Positions 24,035-32,611 of a stretch of 34,140 bases of DNA are shown one piece after another; within the stretch, counting starts at the first letter, position 1, and the number at the start of each line of letters is the position of its first letter. Made by a program: the position numbers and the translations under genes. The notes below the pieces were generated by a model. The model made no database searches and was not told where the DNA came from. It saw nothing but the letters and a program-made list of their open reading frames with translations. The DNA lies in NCBI GenBank assembly GCA_017548165.1, contig JAFYMW010000069.1:1-34140 (forward strand), in the 5' to 3' direction. This stretch comes from Bacteroidaceae bacterium (GTDB lineage: Bacteria > Bacteroidota > Bacteroidia > Bacteroidales > Bacteroidaceae).

Positions 24035-25714
24035 ATGAAACACTTTGTTAGTCTTTTTAATGACTCTGTAAAAGAGAATTGGACATCTCCTGCTGTAACA
24101 AATTTTGGCGGTGAGACTTATACTTATGGCCAAATGGCCGAGAAAATAGCAAAATATCATATCCTCTTTGCAGAGGCTGGAATCAAGAAAGGCGACAAAG
24201 TTGCTTTATATGCCCGTAACTCGGCAGAATGGGTTGTTGCATATTTTGCAACATTGACTTATGATGCGATATCAGTACCTTTCCTGCCTGATTTTATTCC
24301 TGCCGCAGTGGCAGAACTGAGTGCCTTCTCTGAATGCAAGTTGCTGATTGCTGACGATATTGCATTCAAGGGTTTGATGGATGATGAAAAGTATATCAAG
24401 CAACTTGAATCTACCCCTGGGTTTGCCGGCATTATCAACGTCAATGATATCAGCATATATTTAGCAACAGAAAATGCTTTGGCTGCAGCCCACGACACCA
24501 TCAACGAACACTTCGCAAAACTCTATCCCAATGGTTTGAGTGCTGACATCATTAACTATTATCCCGAGGAGCGCGATATGGAAGCTATTGTTGAAATCAG
24601 CTTCACATCTGGAACAACCAGTGCAACATCAAAGGGTGTTGTCCTGCCTGCGCGTTCGTTGTCGGTGAACCTTGAATTTGCACGCCGTGAGATTCCTGCC
24701 ACACGCGGTGGACATATCTTTGCAATCCTACCAATGGCTCATATGTTTGGTCAGACATTCGATGTATTGTTCCCCTTGGCAGGTGGTTGCCATGTGTTCG
24801 TAATGCCTGGCAAACCAACACCAGCGCGTCTGTTAGAAGGTTTGGGCAAGGTCAAGCCTTTTATGTTCCTTACAGTGCCTCTGGTTATAGAGAAGATTTT
24901 CAAGTCAAAGGTATTCCCTGCTACACGCGCATACCCCGCCAAACTGCTTTTAAAAATACCTGGTCTTGACAAGATTGTACTGAACAAGATAAAGAAGTCA
25001 CTTCTTACCGCCTTTGGCAATGGTTTCACCACAGGCCTTATTCTTGGTGGTGCGGCACTGAATCGTGAGGTTGAGGACTTGCTAAAGCGTATGAATTTCC
25101 CCTACGTTGTAGGTTATGGTATGACCGAGTGCGGCCCGCTTATCTCATATTGTGACAAGAGCGAGTTTGTGAAATATTCATGTGGTAAAAAGGCCGATCC
25201 GCTGGAGTTGCGAATTGATTCTACAGATCCACGCAAAGTTATGGGTGAGATCCAGGTAAAGGGCGATGCTGTCATGCTTGGATACTATAAGAATGAAAAT
25301 GCTACTACAGCCACCTTCACAGAGGATGGATGGCTGAAGACCGGCGACATGGGTATTATGGACAGCAAGGGCAATGTTTTCATTAAGGGACGTTGTAAGA
25401 ATATGATTCTAACAGGTAATGGCCAGAACATCTACCCCGAAGAGATTGAGGACAAGATAAACAACCTTCCATACGTTTTGGAATCATTAGTAGTTGGACG
25501 AAAGAACGCCATCGTTGCGCTTGTTGTTGCCGACTACGACGCTGGTAAGAAAGCTGGTTTTGACGAGCAGGCTCTCGAGAAACTTATCAACACCAATGTT
25601 CTTGCACTGAATGCAGAATTGCCTGTTTATAGCAAAATAGCTAGTACCGAGATTAGCCACGAAGCCTTTGAAAAGACCCCCAAGCTAAGCATCAAGCGAT
25701 ATCTGTACTCTTGA
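24035..25714 (+). CDS. AMP-dependent long-chain fatty-acid-CoA ligase
   Basis: This enzyme activates fatty acids with ATP and CoA through an acyl-adenylate at the inner face of the membrane. From the ATG at 24035 (MKHFVSLFNDSV) it has 559 residues. Upstream in-frame sequence is AT-rich leader. The adenylate-forming motifs are the P-loop TSGTTSATSKG (191-201), the aromatic substrate motif GYGMTECGPLISY, the Asp motif WLKTGDMG and KGRCKNMILTGNGQNIYPEE, with a catalytic-type Lys near the C-terminus (KTPKLSIKR). The P-loop departs from the usual TSGTTGxPKG: it is one residue longer and lacks the Gly and Pro. The rest is typical. The fatty-acid length preference is unknown. Confidence 0.9.
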   Translation: MKHFVSLFNDSVKENWTSPAVTNFGGETYTYGQMAEKIAKYHILFAEAGIKKGDKVALYARNSAEWVVAYFATLTYDAISVPFLPDFIPAAVAELSAFSECKLLIADDIAFKGLMDDEKYIKQLESTPGFAGIINVNDISIYLATENALAAAHDTINEHFAKLYPNGLSADIINYYPEERDMEAIVEISFTSGTTSATSKGVVLPARSLSVNLEFARREIPATRGGHIFAILPMAHMFGQTFDVLFPLAGGCHVFVMPGKPTPARLLEGLGKVKPFMFLTVPLVIEKIFKSKVFPATRAYPAKLLLKIPGLDKIVLNKIKKSLLTAFGNGFTTGLILGGAALNREVEDLLKRMNFPYVVGYGMTECGPLISYCDKSEFVKYSCGKKADPLELRIDSTDPRKVMGEIQVKGDAVMLGYYKNENATTATFTEDGWLKTGDMGIMDSKGNVFIKGRCKNMILTGNGQNIYPEEIEDKINNLPYVLESLVVGRKNAIVALVVADYDAGKKAGFDEQALEKLINTNVLALNAELPVYSKIASTEISHEAFEKTPKLSIKRYLYS

Positions 25715-25965
25715 TAACGAGCGTTGAGCGGAATTATCCATCTCCATCGCTTTGTTTCTCGCTCCCGTCTGACACAGGCAGACAGTTTTAATAACTTTAG
25801 AGAATCCCACCCCTCCGTTACATTGCTCCTAGTTCCACCAACATATGGAAACTAGGAGCAATTAACGTTTAGCCCCCTCCGTCGTGTGACGGAGGGGGCT
25901 GTTAAGTATCATTACGACTCATATAACTTTATCACTAATCGCAGTTGTAGAGTCTGAGGAGTTAA
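25715..25965. terminator. Convergent gap with three hairpins
   Basis: No gene is present between the ligase and helicase genes. GTCTG and CAGAC (25767-25783) are followed by TTTT and could end the ligase transcript. TTGCTCCTAGTT (25823-25834) pairs with AACTAGGAGCAA (25850-25861). AGCCCCCTCCGTC (25871-25883) pairs perfectly with GACGGAGGGGGCT (25888-25900) around GTGT. The last is the strongest stem but lacks a T-run in either direction. Confidence 0.6.
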
Positions 25966-27906
25966 TTATTTTTTCTTTGGTTTGCGACGTGCCCAACCTT
26001 CCTCAGTAAAGTCGGGAGTATCACCTTTGAATGGAGAGGTGTCGGGGTGCAGGAACTTCATCCAATCATCCTTGGTGTAGTGATGTTGCTGAGGAGGAGT
26101 CTTTAATGATGAGCGGTGGGCAGAGTTTTCCGCTCTTCCTTTTCCGTTTTTCCTTTTCGACCCGAATTTGTCGTCCTGAATCTGCTCTCGCCTACTCGCA
26201 GATTTTACCCTTCCGTTTTCACCTTTCCGTTTCCCACGTGCCTCCTTGTCACCAGCGGTCTTATCGGCAACATCGCACACCACGCTACGACCTTTCACCG
26301 TAACACCATGCTTCATGGCTTTGATGACATCCTGAGCCTGTTCGCTGGCCACCTCAACAAAAGTAAAACTCTTCATCAGGTCTATCTTGCCAATCTCTAT
26401 CTGCTGACCTCTAACGCTACGATTGATTAGTCCCATTACCTCCTTGGCATAGAAACCATCTATCTTACCCACATTGAGGAACAGACGCGTATATCCTTCC
26501 TCGGCCTGACGAGGTCCCTTGCCTCCACGCTTAGAAACATCACCAGAAGACTTTCCTTCCTTTACCTCCTCTATTTCGGGAGCATCGGCATAATAGGCAA
26601 GGAAACGTCCGAATTCACGGCTGACGATACGCTTGATGAGTTCCTCCTTGTCGAGCCACTCCCAACGACGCACCACTTCGGGCATAACATCGGCAATCTC
26701 CTCTTCCATGACATCAACGCGTTCGATGTCGTCTATGACACGGTAGAGTTGCTTCTGGCAGATGTCCTTGCCAGAGGGCAGGGTGCCACGCTCGAACTGC
26801 TTCTGTATGGCTTTTTCTATGATGCGTATCTTTCCCTTCTCTCGAATGTGAACGATGCTGATGCTGGTTCCCTTCTTGCCGGCACGGCCAGTACGGCCAC
26901 TTCGATGAGTGTAGTTCTCGGTATCGTCGGGCAAACCATAGTTGATAACATGTGTGAGATCGTTAACATCAAGTCCGCGTGCTGCTACATCGGTAGCCAC
27001 AAGCAATTGTGTGCGATGTTGGCGGAATTTCTGCATCGTGAGGTCGCGCTGTTGCTGGGAGAGATCGCCATGCAAGGCATCGGCATTGTAACCATCCTGT
27101 ATCAGTTTGTCGGCAATCTCCTGAGTTTCCATACGGGTGCGACAGAAGACAATGCCATAGATGCGGGGATAGTAGTCAACGACACGCTTCAGTGCAAGAT
27201 ATTTATCCTGCGCGCGTACCATATAATATATATGATTTACATGCTCGGCACCCTCATTGCGCGACCCGACCTGTATTTCCTTGGAGTTCTTTAAGTATTT
27301 GCGTGCGATATTTTCTATCTCCTTGCTCATTGTAGCAGAGAAGAGCAGGGTGCGGTGGTCTTCTGGGATGCCTCCAAGAATTTCGTTAAGATCTTCCTGG
27401 AATCCCATAGTGAGCATCTCGTCGGCCTCGTCAAGAACAACATTATGGATGGTTGAGAGATTGGCGGCTCCACGTTTCATTAAGTCAATCAAACGACCTG
27501 GAGTAGCAACGAGTACATTTACACCTCGCTTTAAGGCACGAATCTGGGCATCAATATTAGTTCCACCATATACTGGGAGGATATGCACACCATCGGAATG
27601 TTTGGAAAATCCCTCCAAATCGTCTGCTATCTGTAAACAAAGTTCTCTTGTAGGAGCAAGTATCAACGAGACGGGATGCAATGATGCTCCCTCAGTAAGT
27701 TGTACTATAGGAAGACCATAAGCAGCAGTCTTGCCAGTACCTGTCTGTGCCAACGCCACAAGGTCGCCCTGCCATCCACTCTCGTCGTCATTACCTAGAA
27801 GTACCGGTATCACTGCTTCCTGGATTGGCATCGGGTATTCATAACCTTGCTCGCCTATGGCTTGCAATATTCTCTCGTTTAATCCTAATTCTTCAAATGA
27901 TTTCAT
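25966..27906 (-). CDS. DEAD-box ATP-dependent RNA helicase with DbpA-type RNA-binding domain (DeaD/CsdA-like)
   Basis: This 646-residue RNA helicase probably remodels rRNA or structured mRNA. The motifs are AQTGTGKT (Lys59), PTREL, TPGR, DEAD (159-162), SAT (190-192), ATDVAARGLDV and HRSGRTGR (334-341). A DbpA-like RNA-binding domain lies at about 471-545 (YTRLFLNVGKIDGFY to VCDVADKT). From 551 to 600 the chain is a basic, low-complexity linker. Two blocks of it, GKRKGENGRVK (558-568) and SKRKNGKGR (583-591), are encoded by the heptamer repeat found elsewhere between genes. After it comes a C-terminal tail (KDDWMKFLHPDTSPF and WARRKPKKK). The downstream side converges with the ligase gene. 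Confidence 0.94.
   Translation of the reverse strand: MKSFEELGLNERILQAIGEQGYEYPMPIQEAVIPVLLGNDDESGWQGDLVALAQTGTGKTAAYGLPIVQLTEGASLHPVSLILAPTRELCLQIADDLEGFSKHSDGVHILPVYGGTNIDAQIRALKRGVNVLVATPGRLIDLMKRGAANLSTIHNVVLDEADEMLTMGFQEDLNEILGGIPEDHRTLLFSATMSKEIENIARKYLKNSKEIQVGSRNEGAEHVNHIYYMVRAQDKYLALKRVVDYYPRIYGIVFCRTRMETQEIADKLIQDGYNADALHGDLSQQQRDLTMQKFRQHRTQLLVATDVAARGLDVNDLTHVINYGLPDDTENYTHRSGRTGRAGKKGTSISIVHIREKGKIRIIEKAIQKQFERGTLPSGKDICQKQLYRVIDDIERVDVMEEEIADVMPEVVRRWEWLDKEELIKRIVSREFGRFLAYYADAPEIEEVKEGKSSGDVSKRGGKGPRQAEEGYTRLFLNVGKIDGFYAKEVMGLINRSVRGQQIEIGKIDLMKSFTFVEVASEQAQDVIKAMKHGVTVKGRSVVCDVADKTAGDKEARGKRKGENGRVKSASRREQIQDDKFGSKRKNGKGRAENSAHRSSLKTPPQQHHYTKDDWMKFLHPDTSPFKGDTPDFTEEGWARRKPKKK
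26125..26236 (-). repeat. Two heptamer-repeat blocks inside the helicase gene
   Basis: The block at 26208-26236 holds TTCCGTTTTCACCTTTCCGT (from 26211), the same sequence as the arm at 32735-32767 but for one missing 7-bp unit. The second block (26125-26158) has TTTTCC-type units. Both lie in the reading frame of the linker, with the G-rich strand as coding strand. Confidence 0.75.
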
Positions 27907-27973
27907 CCGTATCCCTTTTTCTATACTTACATTACTATTTATATTAAACTTGCTCGTCGTAAGTTACTTATAA

Positions 27974-28411
27974 CTAAACACCAGCCACATCCAATGTGTA
28001 GACGTTGGTTTCTTTGGGTTTGAACCCCATGCTACGATATAGAGCATTGGCTGCGATGCGAGTAGGTTTGGAGGTCAGTCCCACCTTGTACGATAGTCCG
28101 CTATCCTTTAGATATTGTAAAGCGTATTGCACCAGTTTTCTTCCTAATCCCATACCCTGACACTCCGGCAGAACAACGACATCCTCGATAGTAGCATGGC
28201 GGCCTGTGGGAATAGTAAAACAACACATTGTGGTCATACCAACAATACGTCCGTCGGCATCGCGTGCAACAAACAGGTGCGAATCTTCCTTGGCCAGCAC
28301 CTCGTCTATAACATCCCTGTTAGCCTTGCATGATGAAGAAAGAACACCAACAAGTACCTCTATCTGTCGGAACTCTATGTCCGTACAACTTGTCATTCTG
28401 GTTATTTTCAT
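27974..28411 (-). CDS. GNAT-family N-acetyltransferase
   Basis: This 145-residue acetyl-CoA-dependent acetyltransferase has the GNAT fold in order: an N-terminal strand (MKITRMTS), a central beta-strand region (HLFVARDADGRIVGMTTM), motif A with the pyrophosphate loop QGMGLG (85-90) after IEDVVVLPE, and the C-terminal NALYRSMGFKP. The acceptor could be an amine, an amino acid or a protein, and the sequence does not decide. The gene lies between the CPBP gene (117 nt upstream) and the helicase gene (67 nt downstream) on the same strand. Two heptamers (TCTAAAC twice on this strand) end just before its ATG. Confidence 0.9.
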   Translation of the reverse strand: MKITRMTSCTDIEFRQIEVLVGVLSSSCKANRDVIDEVLAKEDSHLFVARDADGRIVGMTTMCCFTIPTGRHATIEDVVVLPECQGMGLGRKLVQYALQYLKDSGLSYKVGLTSKPTRIAANALYRSMGFKPKETNVYTLDVAGV

Positions 28412-28415
28412 ATTT

Positions 28416-28429
28416 GTTTAGAGTTTAGA
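28416..28429 (-). repeat. Two heptamer units before the GNAT start codon
   Basis: GTTTAGA occurs twice in tandem on the plus strand, which is TCTAAAC twice in the sense of the GNAT gene, five nt upstream of its ATG. It resembles the CTAAACA pair before pflA. Confidence 0.45.
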
Positions 28430-28518
28430 GTATAAGGGCAGAGTACTAGATAGCAAAGTAGATAATTCCGCAAAAAAGCAGTAACGACTCCTCTCTTTTG
28501 CAGAGGGATTGGGGGAGA

Positions 28519-28563
28519 GTCAAACCACTCACCGCTCATCCGTTTTCCGTTTTCCGTTTTCAA
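28519..28563 (-). repeat. Heptamer array covering the 3' end of the CPBP gene
   Basis: On the minus strand three GGAAAAC-type units are followed by GGATGAGC, GGTGAGT and GGTTTGAC. The array spans the last codons and stop of the CPBP gene. GGTTTGAC is also the last unit of the array after pflB. Confidence 0.75.
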
Positions 28564-29356
28564 CGTACCACCATAAAATGCTAATGGACAGCATTAATAG
28601 CAGTCCTATAGCATACCATGCCATCACATTTCCTCCAATGGTTTCTACGAGACTGAATTCCTTTATCCTATCGCCCAACATCCATACTTGCACACATGCA
28701 AGGGAGTTATTCAGAGCGTGTAATAACAGGGGTAGGAGCAAACTGCCGCTTCGGTAATACAATATTCCCAGCATCACACCCATAGCAGCGGCGAAGAAAA
28801 CCTGTGCGGGATTCATATGTGCCACACCAAAAAGCAGGGAACTGACGATGACAGACAAAGCCACACCACTATGGCGTCTAAGCATATGTCCCATTATACC
28901 CCAACGGAACATAACCTCTTCGCCCAAAGGTGCCCCTATGGCTATCGCCAGTATGCCCCATGGATTGCGACACATGGCTATCATCTGATCCTCAACAATA
29001 TTAGGCAAAGCCATCAACTCGCTCAAAAGGTCCAAAGCGATAGTAGCAGCTATACAAGCAACAAATGCCAACAGACTTTGGGGTAAAGGAGCAGGTGGAG
29101 GCAAACTTATCTTTTCTGTATAACGATTCCTTCTGAAAAGGAACAAACACGATACTGCAATAAGTACATTGGCCAACACTGACACGATGCCCATTGTGGA
29201 GACATCCAGAACATTTGCAACAAAACTATCCAATAAGCTCCTGCCATTGACAACTGCTTGTATCAACACAACAGAAAAACTTGCCACAACCTGAAACAGG
29301 AAGAAAAGCAAAATTGCCAATAAGGGTAGCTTGAGGTTTATAAGGAATCTGTTCAT
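28529..29356 (-). CDS. CPBP-family intramembrane glutamic/metallo endopeptidase
   Basis: This 275-residue polytopic membrane protein has about eight hydrophobic segments. The Abi/CAAX protease motifs are in place: GEEVMFR with Glu146, Glu147 and Arg151 (EExxxR), LLFGVAH with Phe176 and His180 (FxxxH), and HALNN with His213 (HxxxN/B-like). Members cleave proteins within membranes, and the bacterial substrates are mostly unknown. The last residues, ENGKRKTDER, come from a heptamer repeat array, so the original C-terminus was probably replaced or extended by repeat sequence. The GNAT gene follows after 117 nt on the same strand. Confidence 0.9.
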   Translation of the reverse strand: MNRFLINLKLPLLAILLFFLFQVVASFSVVLIQAVVNGRSLLDSFVANVLDVSTMGIVSVLANVLIAVSCLFLFRRNRYTEKISLPPPAPLPQSLLAFVACIAATIALDLLSELMALPNIVEDQMIAMCRNPWGILAIAIGAPLGEEVMFRWGIMGHMLRRHSGVALSVIVSSLLFGVAHMNPAQVFFAAAMGVMLGILYYRSGSLLLPLLLHALNNSLACVQVWMLGDRIKEFSLVETIGGNVMAWYAIGLLLMLSISILWWYVENGKRKTDER

Positions 29357-29458
29357 TTTACAAATGCATCAATAGAACTACCGGAAAAAGGACTAACACC
29401 TACATCACCGATACAGAGTACAAAAATAGACATTTATCCATAAAAACACAAAGAATTC

Positions 29459-29489
29459 TTGTATGGCTTTAAGGAATTAAGTACTTTTG
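29459..29489 (+). promoter_or_regulatory. Promoter of the TrmH/SpoU methyltransferase gene
   Basis: TTG (29459-29461), a 20-nt spacer and TACTTTTG (29482-29489) match the Bacteroidota consensus. The likely transcription start falls only a few bases before the ATG at 29498. This decides against the longer in-frame start at 29459 and suggests a nearly leaderless mRNA. Confidence 0.7.
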
Positions 29490-29497
29490 TCGGTAGA

Positions 29498-30325
29498 ATG
29501 CAAACACAAGACATCATAACCAGCACACAGAACCCCAAAATTAAGGCTCTGTTACTCTTGCAACAAAAATCCTCGTGTCGCAAGGAGCAACAGCTTTTCG
29601 TTGTTGAAGGACGACGAGAACTGATGCACTGCCTCGAGCGCGGTTACAAAGTGGATACCGTATTTCTATGTCCGGAAATACTGAAAGCCGAGAGAGAGTA
29701 CGACACACTTTTGAATACTCTGCCCTCATGCAACACAATATCCGTTGCAACCAACGTCTACGATCGTATTGCCTATCGTGGTGGTACGGAAGGTGTAGTC
29801 GCTACTATTTGCATGAAGAACCATGGACTTGACACCCTTCCCTCCACTGCCAAAAAACATGCTCCGCTCTATGTGGTATTGGAAAGCGTGGAGAAACCTG
29901 GTAATCTCGGTGCCATATTGCGTAGTGCCGATGCTGCCGGTGTGGATGCAGTGATTGTGTGCGACCCGCTAACAGACATCTACAACCCCAATCTTATCCG
30001 TGCTTCGCTGGGCGGCTTTTTCTCTGTACCAACTATAGTATGTAGTAGCCAGGAGTGCATTGACTATTTCAAGCGTGAAGACATCTGCATACTCACAGCC
30101 CAGTTACAGGACTCGTCACTCTACTACGACACGGATATGACATGCCCCACCGCCATCGTCATGGGCACCGAAGCCACAGGACTTACCAACCAATGGCGCG
30201 AGGCAGCCGATGCGCACATACGCATCCCCATGTTGGGCATTCTGGATTCGCTCAACGTTTCCGTCTCTGCTGCCATTTTGATGTTCGAAGCCGTGAGACA
30301 GAGGCAATTGGCGAATAACGATTAA
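29498..30325 (+). CDS. TrmH/SpoU-family RNA 2'-O-methyltransferase
   Basis: This 275-residue SPOUT methyltransferase adds a 2'-O-methyl group to a ribose in rRNA or tRNA using SAM. The N-terminal substrate-binding part (TSTQNPKIKALLLLQQK, then LFVVEGRRELMHCL) is typical of the RlmB/TsnR-like group. The knotted catalytic domain shows VVLESVEKPGNLGAILRSAD, YNPNLIRASLGGFFSVP, MGTEATGL and the C-terminal IPMLGILDSLNVSVSAAI, with the conserved Asn and Arg of the family. The ATG at 29498 is preferred because a promoter overlaps the longer alternative. The exact target nucleotide is unknown. Confidence 0.92.
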   Translation: MQTQDIITSTQNPKIKALLLLQQKSSCRKEQQLFVVEGRRELMHCLERGYKVDTVFLCPEILKAEREYDTLLNTLPSCNTISVATNVYDRIAYRGGTEGVVATICMKNHGLDTLPSTAKKHAPLYVVLESVEKPGNLGAILRSADAAGVDAVIVCDPLTDIYNPNLIRASLGGFFSVPTIVCSSQECIDYFKREDICILTAQLQDSSLYYDTDMTCPTAIVMGTEATGLTNQWREAADAHIRIPMLGILDSLNVSVSAAILMFEAVRQRQLANND

Positions 30326-30346
30326 TGTAGTGAGCAATGAAATAAT

Positions 30347-30396
30347 AAACCGCGGGTGCGACAAATCTGATGATTTGACACACCCGCGGTTTTATA
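30347..30396. terminator. Strong bidirectional terminator
   Basis: AAACCGCGGGTG (30347-30358) pairs with CACCCGCGGTTT (30381-30392), and CAAATC (30362-30367) with GATTTG (30372-30377). T-rich sequence follows on both strands. It separates the methyltransferase gene and the convergent glutamine synthetase gene. Confidence 0.85.
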
Positions 30397-30415
30397 TCTA
30401 TGTATAGTATTCAAA

Positions 30416-32608
30416 CTATCTTATGAATAGCATCTCGCGATACTTGGGCAAAGGCCAGAGTTCATCATCTACAATCATCTCCAGTTTATCCACATGAGTG
30501 CGGATTTCCTCAATAAGCGGAGCAACGTTGTCGTGGTAGGCAATGGCCTTCTCGCGCTCTGATTCAAGGCGGTTGGCTATCTTGCGCGCACCTATGAGGG
30601 AATAGACATGCTCGGTGATGCTGGCGGTGTTTTCTGCTATCTTCTCTATGAGCGAGAGGTTTGTGGCATTCATCACCTTGGCTTGTTCAGCTGGGAATAT
30701 CTGTGAAACTTTGAGTACGTTGTCCAGCAGCTGGCTCTGATAGCGTGTTGCCACGGGAACTATGTGGTTCAGGCAAAGATCACCGAAGATTCGTGCCTCT
30801 ATCTGTATCTTCTTTGTGTATGTCTCCAGCTTTATCTCGTTGCGCGCCTCAAGTTCAGCTTTGCTCAACACATTCATGCGTGTGAACATCTCTATTGTCT
30901 CTTTAGAAAGATACTGGTCAAGGATTACAGGTATGCTTGTCTCAACATCCAAGCCACGTTTTTCGGCCTCCGCCTTCCACTCCTCGCTATAACCGTTTCC
31001 ATCGAAATGGATAGGCTTGCATGCCTTGATGTCCTCACGCACTACGGTGAGTATGGCCTTCATCATATCCATTCCAGAGGATATGAGTTTGTCAACACGC
31101 ATCTTGAAGTCAGTAAGTTGCTCTGCTACTGCTGTGTTAAGCACTATCATCGAAGCGGCACAATTGGCCTGTGCACCCACAGCACGGAACTCAAAGCGGT
31201 TGCCGGTAAAGGCAAACGGAGAGGTACGGTTGCGGTCGGTATTGTCCACCAGAAGTTCGGGAATCTGTGGAATATCGAGCATTACGCTCTGGCGGGTGGA
31301 CAGATTGAATATATCATCATCCTCGCTTGCCTCCAGCTTCTCCAATATTTCTGCCAATTGACTTCCGAGGAACGAACTGATGATGGCAGGAGGAGCTTCG
31401 TGAGCGCCAAGACGGTGTGCATTGGTAGCGCTTACGATTGATGCCTTGAGCAGTCCATTGTGGCGATGTACTGCCATCAGTGTCTCCACTATGAAAGTGA
31501 TGAAACGCAGATTGTCCACAGGTGTCTTGCCTGGAGCATGCAGTAGTATGCCAGTGTTGGTGGAGAGGCTCCAGTTGTTGTGCTTGCCGCTACCGTTGAT
31601 ACCCTTGAAAGGTTTTTCGTGCAGAAGGCAACGGAAACCATGCTTGCGTGCCACCTTCTTCATCAATGCCATGATGAGCATGTTGTGGTCTATGGCAAGG
31701 TTCATCTCCTCAAAGATGGGTGCCAGCTCAAACTGATTTGGTGCTACCTCGTTGTGACGTGTCTTGCATGGTATGCCCAGTTCGAGTGCCTGAATCTCCA
31801 GGTCTTTCATAAAGGAAACCACGCGTGCAGGGATAGATCCGAAATAATGGTCGTCCATCTGCTGGTTCTTGGCAGAATCGTGTCCCATTAGGGTACGACC
31901 TGTCATTGCCAGGTCGGGACGAGCAGAATAGAAACTCTCGTCTACGAGGAAGTATTCCTGTTCCCAGCCCAGATTGCTCTTCACGCTGCTTATCTCGGGG
32001 TAGAACATGCGTGCAACATCCAGTGCAGCCTTGCCTACAGCCTTTATGGATTTCTTAAGTGGTGCCTTATAGTCAAGTGCCTCTCCTGTGTAGGAGATGA
32101 ACACGGTAGGAATCATCAGCGTGTCGCCAATCACGAATACGGGACTTGCAGGGTCCCAAGCGCTATATCCGCGTGCTTCGAAGGTAGAGCGTATGCCACC
32201 ACTTGGAAAACTGCTGGCATCGGGTTCCTGCTGTACAAGCTGCTTGCCAGAGAATTCCTCCACCATGCCACCTTTCCAGTCGTGCTCCACAAATCCGTCG
32301 TGCTTCTCTGCCGTACCTTCGGTGAGGGGTTGGAACCAGTGTGTGGTGTGTGTCACTCCCAGTTCCATTGCCCAGCGCTTCATACCCTCTGCCACTGCAT
32401 CGGCAGTCTTCAGGTCGAGCGTTGTGCCACGGTCGATGACATCGCACATCTTTTCATACACATCGGCAGGAAGATACTTGAACATCTTCTGCTTGTTGAA
32501 AACATATTTGGCAAAGAACTCGCTTGGGCGTTCCTTGGGTGTTGGCACATCAATGGCCTTCTTGCCGAAAGCCTCTTCTACTACCTTGAATCTTAATGTT
32601 GCAGGCAT
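30416..32608 (-). CDS. glnN: Glutamine synthetase type III
   Basis: This cytoplasmic enzyme makes glutamine from glutamate, ammonia and ATP and is a main ammonia-assimilation route in Bacteroidales. The 730-residue length is typical for GSIII, far longer than GSI. The GSIII N-terminal region (THTTHWFQPLTEGTAEKHD, 86-104) is followed by the metal-binding GWEQEYF (214-220), HNEVAPNQFELAP (285-297) and the ATP/glutamate loop GINGSGKHNNWS (337-348). HRLGAHEAPPAIISSF also fits. The ATG at 32608 sits next to an inverted heptamer array. No clear TAnnTTTG promoter was found in the 157-bp gap to cysS, so transcription from cysS through the repeat hairpin is possible. Confidence 0.95.
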   Translation of the reverse strand: MPATLRFKVVEEAFGKKAIDVPTPKERPSEFFAKYVFNKQKMFKYLPADVYEKMCDVIDRGTTLDLKTADAVAEGMKRWAMELGVTHTTHWFQPLTEGTAEKHDGFVEHDWKGGMVEEFSGKQLVQQEPDASSFPSGGIRSTFEARGYSAWDPASPVFVIGDTLMIPTVFISYTGEALDYKAPLKKSIKAVGKAALDVARMFYPEISSVKSNLGWEQEYFLVDESFYSARPDLAMTGRTLMGHDSAKNQQMDDHYFGSIPARVVSFMKDLEIQALELGIPCKTRHNEVAPNQFELAPIFEEMNLAIDHNMLIMALMKKVARKHGFRCLLHEKPFKGINGSGKHNNWSLSTNTGILLHAPGKTPVDNLRFITFIVETLMAVHRHNGLLKASIVSATNAHRLGAHEAPPAIISSFLGSQLAEILEKLEASEDDDIFNLSTRQSVMLDIPQIPELLVDNTDRNRTSPFAFTGNRFEFRAVGAQANCAASMIVLNTAVAEQLTDFKMRVDKLISSGMDMMKAILTVVREDIKACKPIHFDGNGYSEEWKAEAEKRGLDVETSIPVILDQYLSKETIEMFTRMNVLSKAELEARNEIKLETYTKKIQIEARIFGDLCLNHIVPVATRYQSQLLDNVLKVSQIFPAEQAKVMNATNLSLIEKIAENTASITEHVYSLIGARKIANRLESEREKAIAYHDNVAPLIEEIRTHVDKLEMIVDDELWPLPKYREMLFIR

Positions 32609-32611
32609 GTT

